Assembly (NCBI GenBank): GCA_028565635.1
Contig: JAOXYB010032919.1
Coordinates: 2,121-14,344 of the forward strand
Source of the DNA: Phoronis ovalis
Taxonomy: Eukaryota; Phoronida; Phoronidae
Direction of reading: 5' to 3'
DNA: 12,224 bases
Part shown: piece after piece, positions 1 to 7,860 of the stretch
Position numbering within the stretch: the stretch's first letter is position 1
Layout: every line of letters starts with the position of its first letter
Position numbers and translations under genes: made by a program
The notes under the pieces: model-generated
Told to the model about the DNA's origin: nothing
The model's input: only the letters and a program-made list of their open reading frames with translations
Database searches by the model: none

Positions 1-84
1 CTGACACACCGGCTGACACACCGGCTGACACACCGGCTGACACACCGGCTGACACACCGGCTGACACACCGGCTGACACACTGC
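1..84. repeat. 12-bp minisatellite, cut by left window edge
   Basis: The unit ctgacacaccgg is repeated head to tail six times without error (1-72), and a seventh copy breaks down after about nine bases (73-81). The array begins at base 1, so it very likely continues to the left. The unit is a multiple of three and is open in several frames, but 84 bases with no flanking open frame do not support coding. It is far richer in G+C than the sequence to its right. Perfect copies suggest a young or actively homogenised array. It lies in what is probably intronic DNA of the minus-strand receptor gene. Confidence 0.95.
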
Positions 85-145
85 ATTTTAATTTTGGCCA
101 AATGTTAGCTTAGTAATTGCAGATTGGACACACGTTCTTTTGAAG

Positions 146-264
146 TTTAGGTTTTTTCCTAAATGGCCCCTTACTGATTACATAATCATGTGATAGATAA
201 GTAAAATGATTTTTCACAATCCCTCAGTTAATACCTTTTCAAAAATGTATACTTTTGTTAGTCT
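146..264 (+). repeat. dispersed repeat, copy A (partner at 11742-11874)
   Basis: Two stretches near the ends of the window align in the same orientation. Their right ends share a perfect 21-bp block (236-256 here, 11837-11857 there), followed by a shared gtct. Their left ends share a short hairpin followed by aatgg and, about 20 bases on, tacataa. The distance from hairpin to 21-bp block is nearly the same in both copies (about 89 and 93 bases), while the middle has diverged. Here the hairpin arms are TTTAGG (147-152) and CCTAAA (158-163). This is what old copies of a non-autonomous dispersed element look like; the family is unknown to me, and the true ends are uncertain. Confidence 0.6.
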
Positions 265-2640
265 ACAAATTTAATTTAACTCAAAGTGTAAAGTATAAAT
301 AACTTGTCCCGAAATGGTCCAGGTTCGTTAGATGTAAATAAGGAGGGAAATTCATTTTAATTTGCTGTGCACCTGGATATAATTATTTAAAGTATCGCGA
401 ATATGTGGTCATTTAAAAGTACAACAAACCCCTTAAGGTTAAATTACACAGTGTCCTTGAAAAATTAAATTCTAAAGAGGGAGCATATTTGTAATGCTTA
501 CAATGTTTGTTAAAATATATAAATAGGGTGACACAAAACATGTGAGACATTAGTGAGTCTCAGCATTCTCGATAAAGATGTTTATTTCATTAGCACCTAA
601 TCATGCTAAATGTAAATTTACTGTCCACCAAAAATATTTGTTTACTTTAAACCCGTGACTTGATTGTTGTGCCAACAGAAGAAAACAGTATCAAATATAG
701 TTTGCGATAGTTGTTATCTAACGAATCACATGCTATTCCACAGTTTCATTTTAACGAAAAAATAAAAATTACCCACTATTCTCTTTGTAACATTTGGCAA
801 TATTGTGCAGAGTTTTTCATCAAATCATTCGTTTCAAAATTAGTATAATACTTGTCGCTATGACAAATGTGAAGTAATTTAAACTCGAGATTAAAAAGAA
901 TGTATTTTGCAAAAAAAAAACAGTTGATAACATTTTGCAAAATATCACTAAACTTAATTTCATTGGTTTATAAAAGGCGAAAGAAGTTAACTATATAATA
1001 ATATTCGTTTTCTTTCATGTCATCCTGTAGTAAACACCGTAGGTTAAAAATCTTATTAAAGAATTTCTCACGCTTGTTAATAATAAGAAGGGAATTTCAA
1101 ACGAAAAAACATGTTACAACGCATACTTATGGTTCACAGGCTTGGTGACCACTCTTTAAATAATGACCATGCCAACTGACTGATCACATGGATACGAGAG
1201 TTCAATGAACTTGTCGAACTTACAAGTTTAAATCCCTGTTGTTTTTCTTCGTTAGGATACGTTGTATCTAATTTTATCAAACCACGCATGCGCAGTAACT
1301 AATTGTTGCCAAATTGAGATTATATTCTTCTTCAGGTTGCTATTCTGCTTCAATATATATTTTTAGATTTCGCCCTGCAACGTTTGAAGACGCTAAAGGT
1401 GTCATAGAATTAATCACAATGACATCATTGCAGGTGTTTAACGCGTTCTCATAATTAACAATTTAACTGAAAAGACAAACTCGTGAAAACATAAACTCAG
1501 ACTTAGCCACAGAATGCTGTTTTGAATATGTTATGTAATTTGATTCATTACGGTTTTGAAGTTATTTTTTAATATTATGTTAGCCAGTTGTAGTGCTCGA
1601 TGTTACAGGAACTAAATAGGCCGAATGGTGGCATTAGTGTGTTTTAGTTCACTCCACAGAGTAACAAGAAAAGAATTAAACTTAAAGTTGCAGAACAAGT
1701 TGCTTTTTCAAAAGATAATTTGCAAACCTTCCATATAGGAACATAGTATTACCATTTCTGGAGAGTGATTGAGTGTTTTCAAGCTGTATCTCAACATTTT
1801 TGAGATTTACAAAATTTTACATCGGATCCATTTCACTGATAATTTATATAATCTGAAATTTACTACTGTTAAAAATGATATAGACCCATGAAATATTTTA
1901 ATCCTGGTTGAATTTTTTTGACATATCAAATTGTGTATCTGTAAAAAAGTAGCCGCCATTTTTGGCCTGGCTGAATACAAGGATATTCCATGAAACATAT
2001 TATTTGAAGCGAATAAATTAAATAGGAATAGAAAGTTGTATTACATGATGACATAGCAACATATTATAATGCTATTCAATCGAGAGAGATTTATTTGAAA
2101 TAAAACACAGTAAATAATATAAACAGCTTTGAATATCCTAGAAAATCACTGAACAGGCCAAAAATTCGAACCTCTATTACAAAACAACTAAAACGTCAGG
2201 AAACTTGTTTTCAATATTTCATTACCATTTGATCATGGCATCAGGTGAGAAAAGCACCGCAAAATTAAGTGGGTGTTATAAATGAAATCGTGAAGTTAAA
2301 TAACGGAAGAAAATACAGTTACAAGTGATATACTATGTCGCTTTCTAATAATTAACAAAATGTTTCAAGCTACGATTTAAATTTGGCGTATTTATTTCCG
2401 ATCACAGTTTACATGCAATATGGAATTTATTAAAATAAACTCAAACATTTTCGCAATGCCAACGGAATACTCTGACAACGTGTTCGTATATTTACGGAGA
2501 TGGAAGATCATTGATTATGGTTGATGGAGACAAAAGTTGTATAAACGGTTGTAAATAATTTAAAGTAATTCTTAAATTGTAAAAAAGTAGCTTTAATTGA
2601 AAGAACTGGTTACGTTGAAATTGCTTCATTTCTTTCGGAT
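265..2640. other. AT-rich non-coding DNA, probably receptor intron
   Basis: I see no supported gene here. The open frames are short and of low-complexity composition; the one at 1807-1998 on the minus strand encodes nothing recognisable. None of the minus-strand frames looks like receptor TM4-TM7, so the missing receptor exons do not appear to be here unless they are very small. Isolated motifs that stand out from the AT background are a CpG-containing palindromic stretch at 1283-1294 and a YY1-like sequence at 1952-1962. A 14-bp identical word occurs at 1940-1953 and 2578-2591, but it is mostly A and may be chance. Confidence 0.6.
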
Positions 2641-2670
2641 TGTGATGGTATGTTAGTTTTACGAACTCCA

Positions 2671-2816
2671 GGGGTGTGATGGTTATTACGTCCGCTTTTC
2701 ATGTAAAATATCCTGGGTTTGAACCTCTATACTAACGAGCCAAGTAACAAGGTGTGAAAACCTGGCTCTTACTTTTTGGGAAGACGTTGCTCGAATGATT
2801 ATATAAGATAATGGTC
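2671..2816 (+). mobile_element. candidate tRNA-derived SINE
   Basis: The stretch 2671-2727 reads like the tRNA-related head of a SINE: a GGGGTGTGATGGTTATTACG segment related to a polymerase III A box, then the word ACGTCCGC (2688-2695), then a B box GGTTTGAACCT (2716-2726) close to the consensus GGTTCGANTCC. A-to-B spacing of about 35 bases fits a tRNA head. The A-box side seems to have lost a few bases. A near-perfect 13-bp direct repeat (2662-2674 and 2817-2829, one mismatch) could be the target-site duplication and would set the body at about 140 bp. I see no clear poly-A or simple-repeat tail, so the 3' end is uncertain. Such heads are common in invertebrate SINEs; I do not claim a family name. 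A second B-box-like sequence, GGTCCGAACTC, sits at 2813-2823. Confidence 0.6.
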
Positions 2817-3075
2817 CGAACTCTAGGGGGTTGTAACAGAACGACTGACGTGTAATCTGGAATTGACCAACTTCAATACATGGTCGGATTGGCATATTAT
2901 TCTAAAAAGGTGAGTGAGATCTCATAAATACATAACCAACACGAACATACAAATATGCAGCTAGCCGACTAGAAATTTATTAAAAATATATACACTATAA
3001 AATAAATATTTCAATGTGTCCGCTACAAACTATAAACTAAAGTGTGTCCATTAATAAGTACTAATTAAACACTCC

Positions 3076-3103
3076 TCTGTCAGATGTCTTCTGTCAGATG
3101 TCT
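3076..3103. repeat. 14-bp perfect tandem duplication
   Basis: The 14-mer tctgtcagatgtct occurs twice in direct contact (3076-3089 and 3090-3103). It is a simple local duplication in presumed intron sequence, without visible function. Confidence 0.9.
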
Positions 3104-3320
3104 CCCTGTAAAGTTGATAGAAAACAGGATCCTTGCACCGAGGTACGTTTACAGAGGATAGTCCACTTCAGTAACAGCTCTGTTTTTTAGGGTTTCCTCT
3201 TAAAGAATAACACTGAAAAACTTACACCGCTTCGGATAATAATTATACATATTTGAGATATAGATATATCCATCATTACCCCAGGGCATTGTCACTAGGC
3301 TTCCACTGTTGCGTCCCACC

Positions 3321-3362
3321 TTTCAGGCAGGGATCGGTGACTTACATTTCAGGTCGGTGACT
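3321..3362. repeat. imperfect short duplication
   Basis: The segment tttcagg...tcggtgact occurs at 3321-3342 and again at 3347-3362. The first copy carries six extra bases (cаggga type insertion after tttcagg). It looks like a slipped duplication; no function is apparent. Confidence 0.7.
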
Positions 3363-3450
3363 AAAATCGTCTACACTTATAGAAACAATAAAAAGAAACA
3401 TGTGCACATTTTAATATCAAAAATTAAAAAATAATAAAAATATATTTTAA

Positions 3451-3462
3451 AATATTACCTGT
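3451..3462 (-). other. splice donor inside the Arg codon of DRY (phase 2)
   Basis: The minus strand reads GACAG|GTAATATT, with the exon ending at 3459 and the intron GT at 3458-3457. It matches the AG|GTAA consensus well. The intron falls after the second base of the Arg 3.50 codon. An intron at this point of DRY is a recurrent position among class A receptor genes (recalled, not checked), which makes it a natural exon end rather than a truncation. Confidence 0.85.
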
Positions 3463-3865
3463 CAATTCCTATTGCTAGATTGGTAAAGATACTAAGAGTG
3501 GTAAATGTAGTTTGAGCGAATTGTAGGACCGTGCACACATGACCAAATATCCAATAACCCAACATGAGTCTCGTAAACTCAAACGGTATACACGTCAATG
3601 CCATAAGTACGTCTCCTACAGCCAAGTTTATTAAAAACACTGTTAATTCAGATCTTGTGCGTGATATACAGGATAGGACGATTATAACCAATAAGTTACT
3701 AATCACCGAAACGAGGGCTGTTAGCGTGTAGATGGTTATTAACACTGCCTGCTTAGGGGCTTCCATTGCCGGAGTCTCGTCTTCATAACCAGCATAGATA
3801 TCATCGTAATCGTAGCCGGTAAAATTGGTCTGGTTAGAAGTAGCAGCATTATACTGGCTCGCCAT
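3459..3865 (-). CDS. class A (rhodopsin-type) GPCR, first coding exon, probable peptide receptor
   Basis: This exon encodes the first 136 residues of a seven-transmembrane receptor that would sit in the plasma membrane and signal through G proteins. Residues 1-38 form an acidic, Tyr-rich extracellular N-terminus with two N-glycosylation sequons (N11-Q-T and N14-F-T). TM1 spans about 40-64 with N57 at position 1.50; the usual Gly before it is Ser (S56). TM2 spans about 75-97 with N-L-A-V-G-D (D85 = 2.50) and P94. W105-I-F-G is the first-loop motif, C111 is the disulfide Cys 3.25, and TM3 runs to D135-R136 of the DRY motif; the Cys-to-Arg spacing of 25 is exact for the family. Residue 3.32 is Gln (Q118), as in many peptide receptors and unlike the Asp of amine receptors. 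The start is well supported: an in-frame TGA lies nine bases upstream. The frame stops at a splice donor, so TM4-TM7 are on exons outside the window. The class is certain; peptide ligand is an inference and the subtype unknown. Confidence 0.93.
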
Positions 3866-3890
3866 ACCTGGTCACTAAAATAATAAGAAT
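3866..3890 (-). other. probable splice acceptor in the 5' leader
   Basis: On the minus strand a T-rich run followed by TTTTAG ends at 3875, just before TGACCAGGT and the start ATG (3865-3863). This is a reasonable 3' splice site and suggests that the receptor mRNA has at least one upstream leader exon. A second AG, in GACCAG|GT at 3868, is an alternative. If the first site is used, the TGA stays in the exon and fixes the ATG at 3865 as the start in the receptor frame. It could also be unspliced leader. Confidence 0.45.
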
Positions 3891-5080
3891 CCTGGTGAGA
3901 ATATGCTTGTTATTTTCTTCTCTGGAATGAAAGGCGCATCATTACGCCTCATAATTTACGTCGCTGGCTCGTGTTCAGGCTGTACATTCCCGGATACACA
4001 CCCGACGGTATAAAATACACTAACAAAAGGGAATTCGATTAAATATCCTTAGTTAGCGCTTGCATGTGAATCACACCATCCAAGGATATCACCGGTATAT
4101 CACAATTAAACTGTTGTTGACACACTAATATAATGCAGGGTTTAAATAGAACTGCATCTTTTCAAATGACGTCTTAATTGTTTAAAATTGAGGAAGTAGA
4201 TTTTTTACTATTTTTGTCATGTAGCAACGAAAATTTAGAAAACTCATATTAAACATTCATAAACTGTTTAGTTTCATATTGCTCCAAAATGAATGTGTTG
4301 CCACTTCAAAAATGTAAGAATTTTGAAAAATGAAATGTGTTTGTTTTTAAATAAGCATCATAAAGTATGACAAATTATATTTTTAAAACCATGTTTAAAA
4401 AAAACGTCAAAAATATTTATAATGCTTAAATACGATTTCCAAATACACGGTGTTACCTTCGTCAGCTTCGTTAGCTTCAACATCTACGTGTTGTCTGAGA
4501 AAAAAATATAATGTAATTTGTAAACGAGTAACCTACATTTCATTCCAGGATTTTAGTGGGGGTGACAAGCTAGTCTCACACTAATGATAAGTTTCTTTAT
4601 AAAACCACAAAGATATGCTGCTTATCACGAATGCACGGGCTTACAGCGGTTCCAAGGGCAATGACTTTCAACTGCTTACATTGACGGAGGTCCGGCCGCA
4701 AAACAAGAACATATCATTGGCGCGCGTTGTTAATGTCAAATCAACGTCGTTGCACACTAAATACACAATTGATTCATAACACATTTTTATTGATCACTTC
4801 TTGTTGATGTCGTTTTAAAAATGTATACTGATAATTTAGTAGAACCAAAGATTTGGTGATGCGAAAGAATTTCCCCGGAGTGTGTCCTGTTACAGTTTAT
4901 TATACAACTTAACTGTAAAGGGAAAACTAGAAAACATCGCGGAAAACATATTTTACAAAATATTCTAATAACATCGTATCATAATTAGCTCATTATGAAG
5001 CCATCTCTAATTGTATTATCTGCTATAAGGAGAAATTACGTAAGAGTTCGGTTCCCTTGTGCGATGTTAACGGGAAGGTT
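3891..5080. other. upstream flank or leader intron of the receptor gene
   Basis: No coding region is visible. On the minus strand there is a good donor-like sequence GAAG|GTAACA at 4457/4456. A TATAAA lies at 4601-4596, and a CpG-richer patch at about 4680-4750 includes GCGCGC next to a minus-strand CCAAT (4719-4715). These could be the leader exon and promoter of the receptor, but each motif alone is expected by chance in sequence this long. Confidence 0.3.
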
Positions 5081-5134
5081 ACTGACCGCTGCTACTGTTG
5101 CTGGGACAATCACTCATTTGCCGCATCGGTCAGT
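5081..5134. repeat. inverted repeat able to form a 12-bp stem
   Basis: ACTGACCGCTGC at 5081-5092 pairs with GCATCGGTCAGT at 5123-5134, with a single mismatched position, leaving a 30-base loop. The arms have a mixed base composition, so the pairing is less likely to be chance than the many AT-only palindromes nearby. The stem could belong to a structured RNA, a small foldback element or a regulatory palindrome; nothing decides between them. Confidence 0.6.
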
Positions 5135-5870
5135 ATAAACTCGGAGTAGTTATAGAGTTTTAAAGCATGTTTAATGTGATTGTATTTTCTATTATTTTAC
5201 TCCTGTGGGGAAAGAGGTTGCGACAATAGGAATCAAGGAGAGGACTTCGTCTACTGACGCAATAGAAACACAGACACCAAGAATAAAGTACCGTCTTCCC
5301 TGTTACCTACGGTGTTCAGTTTAAATAGCGATAAAATGAGTGTAATGCAGCTGCTAATGCTGCACCCATCCATCATGTGTACCCATTTACTTTTATGCCG
5401 GACTTAACTGCTTGAGAAGGTTATTTAATTTAATTTTATTAACACGTTTTTTTCATCAAGTACAGGATATAAATACGTAGCTCCTGCCCGTTAAGCTAAA
5501 ATTTGTGTCCGCCTCACAATTGTATCAGGAAAAGTGTGCCAAATTCCCTACAAGGAAGAAACTTTAATGTGGCATCAGTAATATTTGTTCTCACTTATTA
5601 TTGGTTTTCATTTGCGTTTTTAAAATGTCTGTTTTGAAAATCTTGCTGAAGAAGTAAATATTGACTTTCATAAGGTTGGATAAATGTTACCGCCGTACAC
5701 TGGTCATAACTAGTTAAAACCACCGCGTGTTAACAGGAAATACCGCTGTGGTATTTAAAAACAGATAATGCTAAGCTAGTAATAATGCCTTATATACTAA
5801 TTACGTGATATTATTAAAATAAATCTTCTTGCTAGAGTTACAGGTGGCGAAATTAAAACAATAATTACAA
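5135..5870. other. non-coding DNA, nothing recognised
   Basis: No open frame of note on either strand and no tandem repeat. A small palindromic patch (tgcag...ctgca, about 5346-5363) is the only local structure I saw. Confidence 0.6.
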
Positions 5871-5873
5871 ACG

Positions 5874-5942
5874 CTGGTGGCATTAATATAACAAAATCTT
5901 GTCTGAAGAAGATTTAAGGTGTTATTAATTATTTTCCACCAG
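5874..5942. repeat. imperfect hairpin of about 69 bases
   Basis: CTGGTGG (5874-5880) pairs with CCACCAG (5936-5942). Inside it, ATTAATA-TA-ACA (5882-5893) pairs with TGTTATTAAT (5920-5929) with a two-base bulge. Innermost, AAATCTT (5894-5900) pairs with AAGATTT (5909-5915) around an eight-base loop. The internal loops are uneven, and the two inner stems are AT-rich, so part of the pairing may be chance. The right arm overlaps the left end of the inverted-repeat element at 5936-6522. Confidence 0.45.
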
Positions 5943-6522
5943 GTGGCCTTCAATCACTAATTTATGTAAATCATGCCAAAACTGGGAGAAAATCCGACAA
6001 AAATACTCGCTTCGTGAATTAAAATCTTAAAATTCTTAATTATTATTCAAGTTAATAAGAAGTTCTGTTATCAAAATATGCAAAATTGTAGTGGTTTCTG
6101 AAATTTCTGTCATGCGATATAAGAGTACTCCGACTTGTACCCAACAGTGCAGAATGTGAACTACACTATAAAGGCTGCATTAAGTAAAATTATCCGATCA
6201 AATGAGTACAAGTAAGTTTATTGTTTTTAATAACGCACCTGCACAACAGTTCAATTGTCAGTTTATCACCAGCTGTCATGCCAGATATAATATAAAGCTA
6301 GACCCACACGCTCTTCACCATCGCGTAGTTTAATAATCACAACTAATAATTATTTACTGTCGAACAGTCCTTAGATTAGGAGAAGTGCACTATTAATTTT
6401 CCCAGTGAGTACAATGACGGTGCAAAATCAAGTTAATTATTTGTCAAAACAACATACGGCGATTTTACTTGCTGGCATTACTGATTATTTAAACCTGTCG
6501 TTGATTTAAGACCGCCTGGTGG
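5936..6522. mobile_element. candidate MITE bounded by ~21-bp terminal inverted repeats
   Basis: Positions 5936-5956, beginning CCACCAGG, match the reverse complement of 6502-6522, ending CCTGGTGG, at 18 of 21 bases. Similarity may run further inward with gaps (both arms reach an AAATC/AAATAATC segment and then ATGCC). The outer ends start with the same CCACCAGG, as terminal inverted repeats should. The 587-bp interior has no open frame for a transposase, so it would be non-autonomous. I could not find a convincing target-site duplication at the flanks, which keeps the confidence low. Confidence 0.35.
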
Positions 6523-7547
6523 GAATTTGTGGAAACATCATATATAGGAAACTCAAAGCTTCCCCTATACAAAAGAGTATTTGTTGATTTGAAATTCTAA
6601 TTTCCGTCGTTTTGTAAAAAATTGCATTGTAGCCATTTTCAAATAAAAATAATCACCACGGCCTACCCCCAACAAATAACCCTTTTTATACACTGTACAT
6701 ACTATATTGGAGCATCGTTTGTTATTGGTTATTTTAGCTTATGCTATAAGGACAGTGATGAATATGCATTTGTTTCTCGATCGAAGAGCTACAAGGAAAT
6801 AGAATCATAAGCTGTTACCAGATGGCGATAGCAAAACAGATTCTGAATAAAATGGCACTAAAAATTGCGAATATTGTTACAGACAATTGTTATACATTGT
6901 TTTTAAATCAGCATTATATGATACATGTCATTATTGTACTGACATTAATTGAAGGTTCATGCTCAATCAAACACATCGCTCATACCTGCGGTCCCCCTGG
7001 GGTACCTGTCCTGTTTGTGGTGTTTTACATTCCGCACATACCACAGGACCGATTGAATTAAGGAAAACAGAAAAAAAACGTCAAGTATTTATACTTGTAT
7101 CACTTTGATGGTTTTTGTAGCTCGTCATTTCCTTATTTTTTACACCTGTGTTTGTTCGATCTTTAATGACGTATTTATTTGATCTTTAAGTTAAGCGAAT
7201 GAATCAGATAAAAAACAAACAATGCTTTGAACGCACAAGAAAGCGGATCTCTATTCAGCTGCTGTACGTAGCAAAATAGGATGTTTGTTCTTTCTCATTA
7301 CAATTTGATTTTAAAAGGCGATATTTCGAAATGTCGTTAGTGCACGTTTAGGGGCTTAGTTGGTAAAATTAAAATTAACTAAAAATGTTCAGAAACCAAA
7401 ATCAATAATTTAATTAGGCAGTTTCAGAAAAGGAAGTTCATAAGAGAAGGTAATTGTAATTTTTGTATTAATTCTGCTGATTGGTTTCTTTTTACAAGTT
7501 TCGACAGGCAGCACTGATGTCAATAATACATGTATATTATAATCTAA
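6523..7547. other. AT-rich non-coding DNA with one GC-rich patch
   Basis: Short plus-strand open frames at 6622-6810 and 6822-7061 have no recognisable domain and look like chance. The stretch 6989-7051 stands out for higher G+C and nested inverted repeats (listed separately). A phrase at 7350-7367 resembles the D-arm region of a tRNA, but no tRNA can be folded around it. Confidence 0.5.
6989..7051. repeat. GC-rich patch with nested inverted repeats
   Basis: CGGTCC at 6989-6994 pairs with GGACCG at 7046-7051. GTCCTGT at 7008-7014 is complementary to ACAGGAC at 7043-7049, an alternative pairing. The left part, GGTCCCCCTGGGGTACC (6990-7006), is itself a near palindrome with one mismatch. The dense complementarity in an otherwise AT-rich stretch suggests the remnant of a foldback or transposon end, but no element can be delimited. 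Confidence 0.4.
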
Positions 7548-7860
7548 GGGACCGGGGGGTACTCAAGATATTTTTGGTGGGGGTGTGCAGCCCAGTTGAA
7601 AATTTTAGATTTGGATTGTATACTTCTTACTGTATTTTTTTGGATTGCTACCGTAAAGAAATTAAAAAATTTGGATTGCTACCGCTGCTTACAGCTAATA
7701 ATTTGCATTAATTTTAGGTTTGTATCCATAAAACAATTTTTGGAATTTGGTTTGTATCAGTCAGTTTGCGTAAAAATGGATTGCTACTCAAATATTTTAA
7801 AATTTTGAATTGCTACCCTTATATTTCACAAAATTTGGATTGCTACCCTTATATTTCAGG
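7548..7860 (+). repeat. degenerate 30-31 bp tandem repeat with GC-rich head
   Basis: A recurring phrase close to AATTTGGATTGCTACC appears with a period of about 30-31 bases. The clear phrases are near 7609, 7640, 7671, 7777, 7805 and 7835, and weaker ones (ggtttgtatc) near 7717 and 7748. The last two units (7801-7830 and 7831-7860) are nearly identical over 30 bases, ending ccttatatttcа-type sequence. The array follows a strikingly G-rich leader at 7548-7593 (gggaccggggggtactc and ggtgggggtgtgcagccc). The overlapping plus-strand open frames here (7481-7711, 7596-7808) are products of the repeat and show no protein family. The head reminds me, from memory only, of repeats scattered in other marine invertebrate genomes; I cannot confirm this. 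Confidence 0.75.

Larger units (their letters stand above)
1..3458 (-). other. presumed first coding intron of the receptor gene (3' end outside window)
   Basis: On the minus strand the receptor reading frame ends at GACAG|GTAATA: a good splice donor whose GT occupies 3458-3457. Reading through would give a stop codon (TAA, 3457-3455) immediately after the Arg of the DRY motif, so splicing is required for a working receptor. No TM4-TM7 exon is visible between this point and base 1, which implies an intron of at least 3.4 kb. The intron holds the 12-bp minisatellite, one dispersed repeat copy and a SINE candidate in antisense orientation to the gene. No acceptor can be assigned. Confidence 0.65.
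2900..3458. other. AT-rich intronic DNA next to the receptor donor site
   Basis: No gene is visible. Two small local duplications are listed separately (3076-3103 and 3321-3362). The part next to the exon (3400-3458) is very A-rich on the plus strand, that is T-rich in the sense of the minus-strand gene. Confidence 0.6.

Noticed and set aside
2164-2180. ttcgaacctctattac, similar to the B-box region of the SINE at 2718-2733
   Set aside because: The similarity is about 16 bases only and there is no head upstream; probably chance or an unrecognisable remnant.
2686-2895. 69-codon minus-strand frame
   Set aside because: It runs antisense through the SINE candidate, so it is a by-product of repeat sequence.
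1-3458. Search for receptor exons encoding TM4-TM7 on the minus strand
   Set aside because: No frame here shows the TM4 Trp, CWxP or NPxxY motifs; the remaining exons are taken to lie outside the window.
4818-4830. aaaaatgtatact, partly matching the 21-bp block of the dispersed repeat
   Set aside because: Only 13 bases match, with no hairpin about 90 bases upstream, so I do not count it as a third copy.
7350-7412. tRNA-like phrase ggggcttagttggta
   Set aside because: It resembles a D-arm/A box, but no acceptor stem, anticodon arm or proper T arm can be paired around it.
7481-7808. Two overlapping plus-strand frames with repeated LDCY or FGLLP words
   Set aside because: The repeated words come from the 30-31 bp tandem repeat, whose period is not consistently a multiple of three; there is no other sign of a protein.
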